In this document: positions 5,509 through 8,114 of the stretch, piece after piece
How positions within the stretch are numbered: position 1 is the first letter of the stretch
Layout: every line of letters begins with the position of its first letter
Position numbers and translations under genes: made by a program
Origin: Bacillota bacterium
GTDB lineage: Bacteria > Bacillota_I > Bacilli_A > RF39 > UBA660
Reading direction: 5' to 3'
DNA: 8,114 nucleotides
Assembly (NCBI GenBank): GCA_003524085.1
Contig: DOEC01000028.1
Span: forward strand, 1 to 8,114
The notes under the pieces: model-generated
Seen by the model: the letters and a program-made list of their open reading frames with translations, nothing else
Told to the model about the DNA's origin: nothing
Databases searched by the model: none

Positions 5509-6690
5509 TTATCTAGTTAATTTTTTTGCATTACTGTAAGTTACTGCATATATGTATTTATTAGCATCGTTTATTGTTAGGAAAATGTTAGAGTTTTCGT
5601 TGATTTCATCATTTCCAACTATATCCCAGTCTTGTACATCTAAACTAGAACTGAATGCATATATTGTAGAACCTTTGAATTCTCTACTTAAGATGCAGAA
5701 GTCAGCATAGTTTTGGTAAGCAAATGCTAATGCTTCATTTTTTAGCATATATGAGTAGTTTTCATGTGTATTATTATTGTTACCATTGTTGTTATTTTCA
5801 TTATTACTATTGTTATCGTCTGTGATTTTATTTGAATTATCTTTTATTACAGTGATATCTCCATCATAGATATTAACTAATGCTTCCATATATTCAATGT
5901 TAGTTGCGATTACTTCGTCTTCTTTTATGTCTCTTTTACTTACTTTTGACCAACCTTCAACGTATGATTTTTCACTTATTGCATAAACATAATTACTTCT
6001 ATATGAACCTTTTATAGGAATTCTTTTTCTTAAAATATAGTAAGTATCATAGTTTTCTACTGCATATTTAATTGCTTCAGCTTTTTTGTAAACTTTGTTT
6101 TCTTTATCATTACCTAAATACATTAATTCAGTATTTTTTCCATCTTTGTTTAAGTCTACTAATGCAAATCCGTCAGCATTATAGTAGTAACTTGATAAGT
6201 CTATGTCTTTTAGTAAGAATTCTCCTAGTTCAATTGAAGTTGCTACTAGTTCAGTTCTTCTTACATCACTCTTGTCTACTCTAGTCCATCCTGAATAATT
6301 TGATACTGTTTTCTTGTCGCTTATTGCATAAACTGTAACTTTTTCTTCTTGTCTTCTATTACGACTGTCATAGTAATAAGTAACTGCAGTTTTCTTGAAG
6401 ATGTAAGTATTGTCGTAGTTCATTTCAGCAACATATAGAGCTTCATATTTTTCTAAGTATTCATTATCTACACCGTTTCCTAAGTAAACATATACTGGTA
6501 ATTTGTCAAGCATTTCTGTATACATACCAGTCATACTGTATACGTTTTGGTCATAAGCTACATCACTTAGATAGCTTGGATTGTAACGTCTACGACTATT
6601 TTCAGTGGCAGACACTGTTGGAGCGGAAACACCTAATGTAATTGCCCCAGATAATAATAATGAAATAATTTTCTTATTTGAATAATTCAT
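5509..6690 (-). CDS. Secreted protein with three degenerate copies of an unnamed module
   Basis: From ATG 6690 the 393-residue protein begins with a signal peptide (NKK, hydrophobic 8-22, likely cut after VSA near 27). Three related segments follow at about 83-160, 205-272 and 319-383. Each has EA(L/I)...NYD-x-x-(Y/F)-I, then (V/I)YA(I/F)S, a lone Trp (135, 247, 355) and an Ile/Val-rich end. Copies 1 and 2 are preceded by YLGN and resemble each other most. VDLNKDGKN (178-186) looks like a D-x-N-x-D-G calcium loop. An Asn-rich linker (291-310) separates copy 3. No LPXTG, lipobox or cell-wall-binding domain is recognised, so it is probably released or non-covalently bound. An upstream in-frame start would add 18 residues and spoil the signal; GGGAGG eight bases before ATG 6690 decides it. 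Function is unknown. Confidence 0.82.
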   Translation of the reverse strand: MNYSNKKIISLLLSGAITLGVSAPTVSATENSRRRYNPSYLSDVAYDQNVYSMTGMYTEMLDKLPVYVYLGNGVDNEYLEKYEALYVAEMNYDNTYIFKKTAVTYYYDSRNRRQEEKVTVYAISDKKTVSNYSGWTRVDKSDVRRTELVATSIELGEFLLKDIDLSSYYYNADGFALVDLNKDGKNTELMYLGNDKENKVYKKAEAIKYAVENYDTYYILRKRIPIKGSYRSNYVYAISEKSYVEGWSKVSKRDIKEDEVIATNIEYMEALVNIYDGDITVIKDNSNKITDDNNSNNENNNNGNNNNTHENYSYMLKNEALAFAYQNYADFCILSREFKGSTIYAFSSSLDVQDWDIVGNDEINENSNIFLTINDANKYIYAVTYSNAKKLTR

Positions 6691-6698
6691 ATTCAAAA

Positions 6699-6704
6699 CC
6701 TCCC
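6699..6704 (-). promoter_or_regulatory. Ribosome binding site deciding the start at 6690
   Basis: GGGAGG lies eight bases before the ATG at 6690. It falls inside the frame of a possible upstream start at 6744, which would place the -35 box within coding sequence. The shorter protein with an N-terminal signal peptide is therefore preferred. Confidence 0.75.
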
Positions 6705-6715
6705 ATCTGTTAATA

Positions 6716-6744
6716 ATTATACTACATTTGTACTTAATTTTCAA
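6716..6744 (-). promoter_or_regulatory. Strong promoter of the secreted repeat-protein gene
   Basis: TTGAAA (6744-6739), a 17-base spacer and consensus TATAAT (6721-6716) on the minus strand form the best sigma-A match in the window. Transcription would begin near 6709, a few bases before the GGGAGG box. Confidence 0.8.
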
Positions 6745-7072
6745 CGTTTTTTTGATTTTGTGGTTTAATTAGGTTTATTTTTAAATAAAAACTCTCATAT
6801 CAGAGTAAGTTGTAGTTTAACTTTAATAGAATTATCATAAAAACCTTTTTTCGGTTCTTTAATCATAATTTACTAAATTTTCAATAGTATAGTAGGTATT
6901 TATGATACATAATGAAAGATTGTTTTATATTAGAGTAACCTAAGATAAATTATTTAAAAGAAAAATTGTTAAAGTTAAAAAGAATAAAATTAATTGTTTT
7001 TATTTTGTAGTATAGGCAGTTGTTTTAATTAAATTTATAGCTAAGAATACATATTATATAAACTTTTCATTT
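6745..7072. other. Gene-free AT-rich intergenic stretch
   Basis: No credible gene, tRNA or structured RNA was seen on either strand. There are two weak hairpins (ACTCT/AGAGT at 6791-6806; AACC/GGTT at 6842-6856). The second contains one copy of TTCGGT (6850-6855), the same half-site that forms the inverted repeat at 7073-7108. The stretch separates divergent units and may hold regulatory sites. Confidence 0.5.
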
Positions 7073-7108
7073 TTTACCGAAAAAAGAAAAAACACTGAAT
7101 TCGGTAAA
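7073..7108. promoter_or_regulatory. 9-bp inverted repeat, likely operator of the small HTH gene
   Basis: TTTACCGAA (7073-7081) and TTCGGTAAA (7100-7108) are perfect inverted copies separated by 18 bases of mostly A. The right arm overlaps the candidate -35 region of the plus-strand HTH gene. Half-site centres are about 27 bases apart, between two and three helical turns. Autoregulation by the adjacent HTH protein is a natural but unproven reading. Confidence 0.55.
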
Positions 7109-7134
7109 CATTTTTACTTATTTTTTGTTATAAT
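7105..7134 (+). promoter_or_regulatory. Promoter of the small HTH gene
   Basis: Consensus TATAAT lies at 7129-7134. The best -35 match is the weak TAAACA (7105-7110) with an 18-base spacer. A good -10 with a poor -35 that overlaps the inverted repeat fits a regulated promoter. Confidence 0.6.
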
Positions 7135-7163
7135 ATGTTTAGTAACGGGAGATGAGTTTAGAA

Positions 7164-7406
7164 ATGACTTTTACTGAGGCTGTAATAGAAAGAATTAATG
7201 AACTTTGTAAGCTTAATCATATAACTACAAATAAATTGTCTGAGCTTTCCACTGTTCCAGCAACAACACTTTATGCGTTGCTTTATGATAAAGTAGAAAA
7301 CCCAAGTTCTAAAAACATTTATAAATTTTGTAAAGTTTTTGGAATAACAATGAAAGAGTTTTATGACACCGAAATATTCAATAAAATGGACTTTATAGAC
7401 AAATAA
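7164..7406 (+). CDS. Small XRE-type helix-turn-helix regulator
   Basis: From ATG 7164 the 80-residue protein is essentially a single helix-turn-helix domain. Helix 1 covers about 4-18 (EAVIERINELCKLN). TTNKLSELSTVPATTLYALL (21-40) supplies helices 2 and 3 with the recognition helix. ENPSSKNIYKFCKVFGITMKEFYD completes the Xre/Cro fold. It resembles the many stand-alone Xre regulators of Firmicutes; targets are unknown. An ATG at 7152 is also in frame, but GGAGATGA (7148-7155) matches the anti-Shine-Dalgarno sequence and covers that ATG, so 7164, eight bases downstream, is preferred. It is the only plus-strand gene, with its own promoter, a probable operator and a terminator. The product may act on the secreted-protein promoter or its own. 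Confidence 0.82.
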   Translation: MTFTEAVIERINELCKLNHITTNKLSELSTVPATTLYALLYDKVENPSSKNIYKFCKVFGITMKEFYDTEIFNKMDFIDK

Positions 7407-7415
7407 AGCTTTGTG

Positions 7416-7439
7416 ACAATCTCTTTGATTGTTTTTTTT
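7416..7439 (+). terminator. Intrinsic terminator of the small HTH gene
   Basis: ACAATC (7416-7421) pairs with GATTGT (7427-7432) around a five-base loop, followed by seven more T. It starts nine bases after the stop. Confidence 0.75.
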
Positions 7440-7519
7440 ATATTGTTTAGTTTATAATCACTGATATGTATAAGGATTGTTAATTGTTCCATTTCCTGTC
7501 ATTTCAAAATTTTAGTTTA

Positions 7520-7545
7520 TTGTTATGACTGGGCTTATATAACAA
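7520..7545. repeat. 7-bp inverted repeat between convergent genes
   Basis: TTGTTAT (7520-7526) and ATAACAA (7539-7545) flank a 12-base segment that includes the relatively GC-rich GACTGGGC. There is no adjacent T-run, so it is not a clear terminator. Role unknown. Confidence 0.3.
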
Positions 7546-7563
7546 CTATTAGTTAACAAACAA

Positions 7564-7595
7564 GAAAAAAAGAAATCTAATTAAATAGATTTCTT
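7564..7595 (-). terminator. Intrinsic terminator of the DHHW gene, overlapping its stop
   Basis: On the minus strand AAGAAATCTA (7595-7586) pairs perfectly with TAGATTTCTT (7579-7570) around a six-base loop, followed by more U (7569-7564). The first arm overlaps the TAA stop (7596-7594). Confidence 0.8.
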
Positions 7596-8114
7596 ATCTC
7601 ATAGAAAAACTATTATTTATAGTTAATATACTATACATAAAAAGAACATCTTGATTATTAAATTTTATATAATTATTCAAAATTCTTGAAGAAACATATC
7701 TAATATCAACGACAGTAATCTTTTTATAACCCTCTATTAATAAAGGAATTAAACTACTGCCATAAGAATCACGAAAAACAATTAATTCTTTATTACTATT
7801 TGAAGTAGGATTAACAATATCTATAATAGAAGATGCTCCTGATAAATATATGTCATATTTATCTAATGATTTTATTTTATCATAATCATATATTTTTGTA
7901 TATTTTTTAGTTTCATAATTATACACACTACTATTAAGAGTAGATGGATTAGATATTGTTTTTATAGTATCAATATCTTTAGTTACTGATAGTCTACCAG
8001 CATAAGTACCCTTAAAAGTAGTAACTGTATTTATAACATTGTTATTAGTTATATCAAAATTCATTTGATTAGCAATAGTATTTGCAACATTAAATAAATC
8101 TTCTTGTTTCCAAT
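7594..8114 (-). CDS. DHHW/AlgX-like protein, C-terminal part (5' end outside window)
   Basis: The open frame runs in from the right edge; the ATG at 8064 is internal. The visible 172 residues begin WKQEDLFNVA, and the two bases before TGG are AT. This fits the His-Trp of the DHHW motif (related to DTHW of AlgX/AlgJ), whose Asp and His lie just outside. The rest fits the DHHW family: YDIYLSG, then ELIVFRDSYGSSLIPLLIEG (about 109-128), where the Ser of DSY would be the SGNH-type nucleophile, then KITVVDIRYVSSRI and QDVLFMYSILT near the end. The family is thought to be related to O-acyltransferases acting on exported polysaccharide; the acceptor is unknown. The N-terminal half and start cannot be seen. 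It forms a convergent pair with the small HTH gene. Confidence 0.85.
   Translation of the reverse strand, partial: WKQEDLFNVANTIANQMNFDITNNNVINTVTTFKGTYAGRLSVTKDIDTIKTISNPSTLNSSVYNYETKKYTKIYDYDKIKSLDKYDIYLSGASSIIDIVNPTSNSNKELIVFRDSYGSSLIPLLIEGYKKITVVDIRYVSSRILNNYIKFNNQDVLFMYSILTINNSFSMR

Noticed and set aside
5782..5820. Low-complexity repeat (plus-strand ATT/GTT repeats) considered as a microsatellite switch
   Set aside because: It encodes an in-frame Asn-rich linker with mixed codons rather than a pure repeat, so slippage is unlikely.
3746..6284. Three further plus-strand open frames (3746-3937, 4987-5262, 6072-6284)
   Set aside because: All lie opposite well-supported minus-strand genes and have no promoter or ribosome binding site.
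6791..6856. Two weak hairpins that could be terminators or a small RNA
   Set aside because: Stems are only five and four base pairs with no convincing U-tract or promoter.
6902..6943. Short plus-strand frame starting ATGATACATAATGAA
   Set aside because: Thirteen codons, no ribosome binding site, no homology that I recognise.
1..8114. CRISPR array, insertion sequence, tRNA or rRNA
   Set aside because: No regularly spaced repeats, no transposase or terminal inverted repeats, and no GC-rich structured RNA was seen on either strand.

Overview
The window is strongly AT-rich DNA. It has purine-rich AGGAGG-type ribosome binding sites, sigma-A-like promoters (TTGAAA/TTTACT-17-TATAAT) and short U-tailed intrinsic terminators. 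It encodes monoderm-type envelope proteins. This points to a low-GC Firmicute, probably an uncultured gut Bacilli/Erysipelotrichia/RF39-like lineage. The standard code fits: every Trp is TGG, no gene contains an in-frame TGA, and all visible stops are TAA or TAG. Species identity cannot be read from the window.

Nearly all genes are on the minus strand, so transcription order runs right to left. At the right edge (7594-8114) is the C-terminal part of a DHHW/AlgX-like acyltransferase-type protein, cut at the Trp of the DHHW motif. A lone plus-strand gene for a small HTH regulator (7164-7406) sits between convergent terminators. Just upstream it has a 9-bp inverted repeat that is a likely operator. 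A roughly 330-base AT-rich stretch without genes (6745-7072) follows. Next is a secreted protein with three degenerate copies of an unnamed module (5509-6690), which has its own promoter and terminator.

A tight three-gene operon follows: a sugar-transfer-type ATP-grasp enzyme (4425-5438), a ZIP metal transporter (3675-4415) and a PAP2 lipid phosphatase (3053-3664). Its promoter lies partly inside the preceding terminator. A 10-bp-stem terminator ends this operon. A separate promoter then drives a DUF368/PopT-type undecaprenyl-phosphate translocase (2108-2956). That gene is closely linked to a membrane-tethered XRE regulator with a six-cysteine outer domain (1395-2096). Next come a membrane-anchored CPWC thioredoxin-like protein (722-1327) and a small membrane protein of unknown function (220-660).

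At the far left edge a strong ribosome binding site and ATG (minus strand, 70) open a short frame interrupted after ten codons by a run of ten G. At the length seen the frame stops at once; with one G fewer it stays open to the window edge. This is either a phase-variable on/off gene or a homopolymer error, and it is the most intriguing signal in the window.

The common theme is the cell envelope. A PAP2 phosphatase could release undecaprenyl phosphate outside and PopT could return it inside. A transmembrane regulator and a thiol-redox protein sit beside them, with possible glycopolymer modification by the DHHW and ATP-grasp proteins. These functional links are inferred from family membership and gene order.
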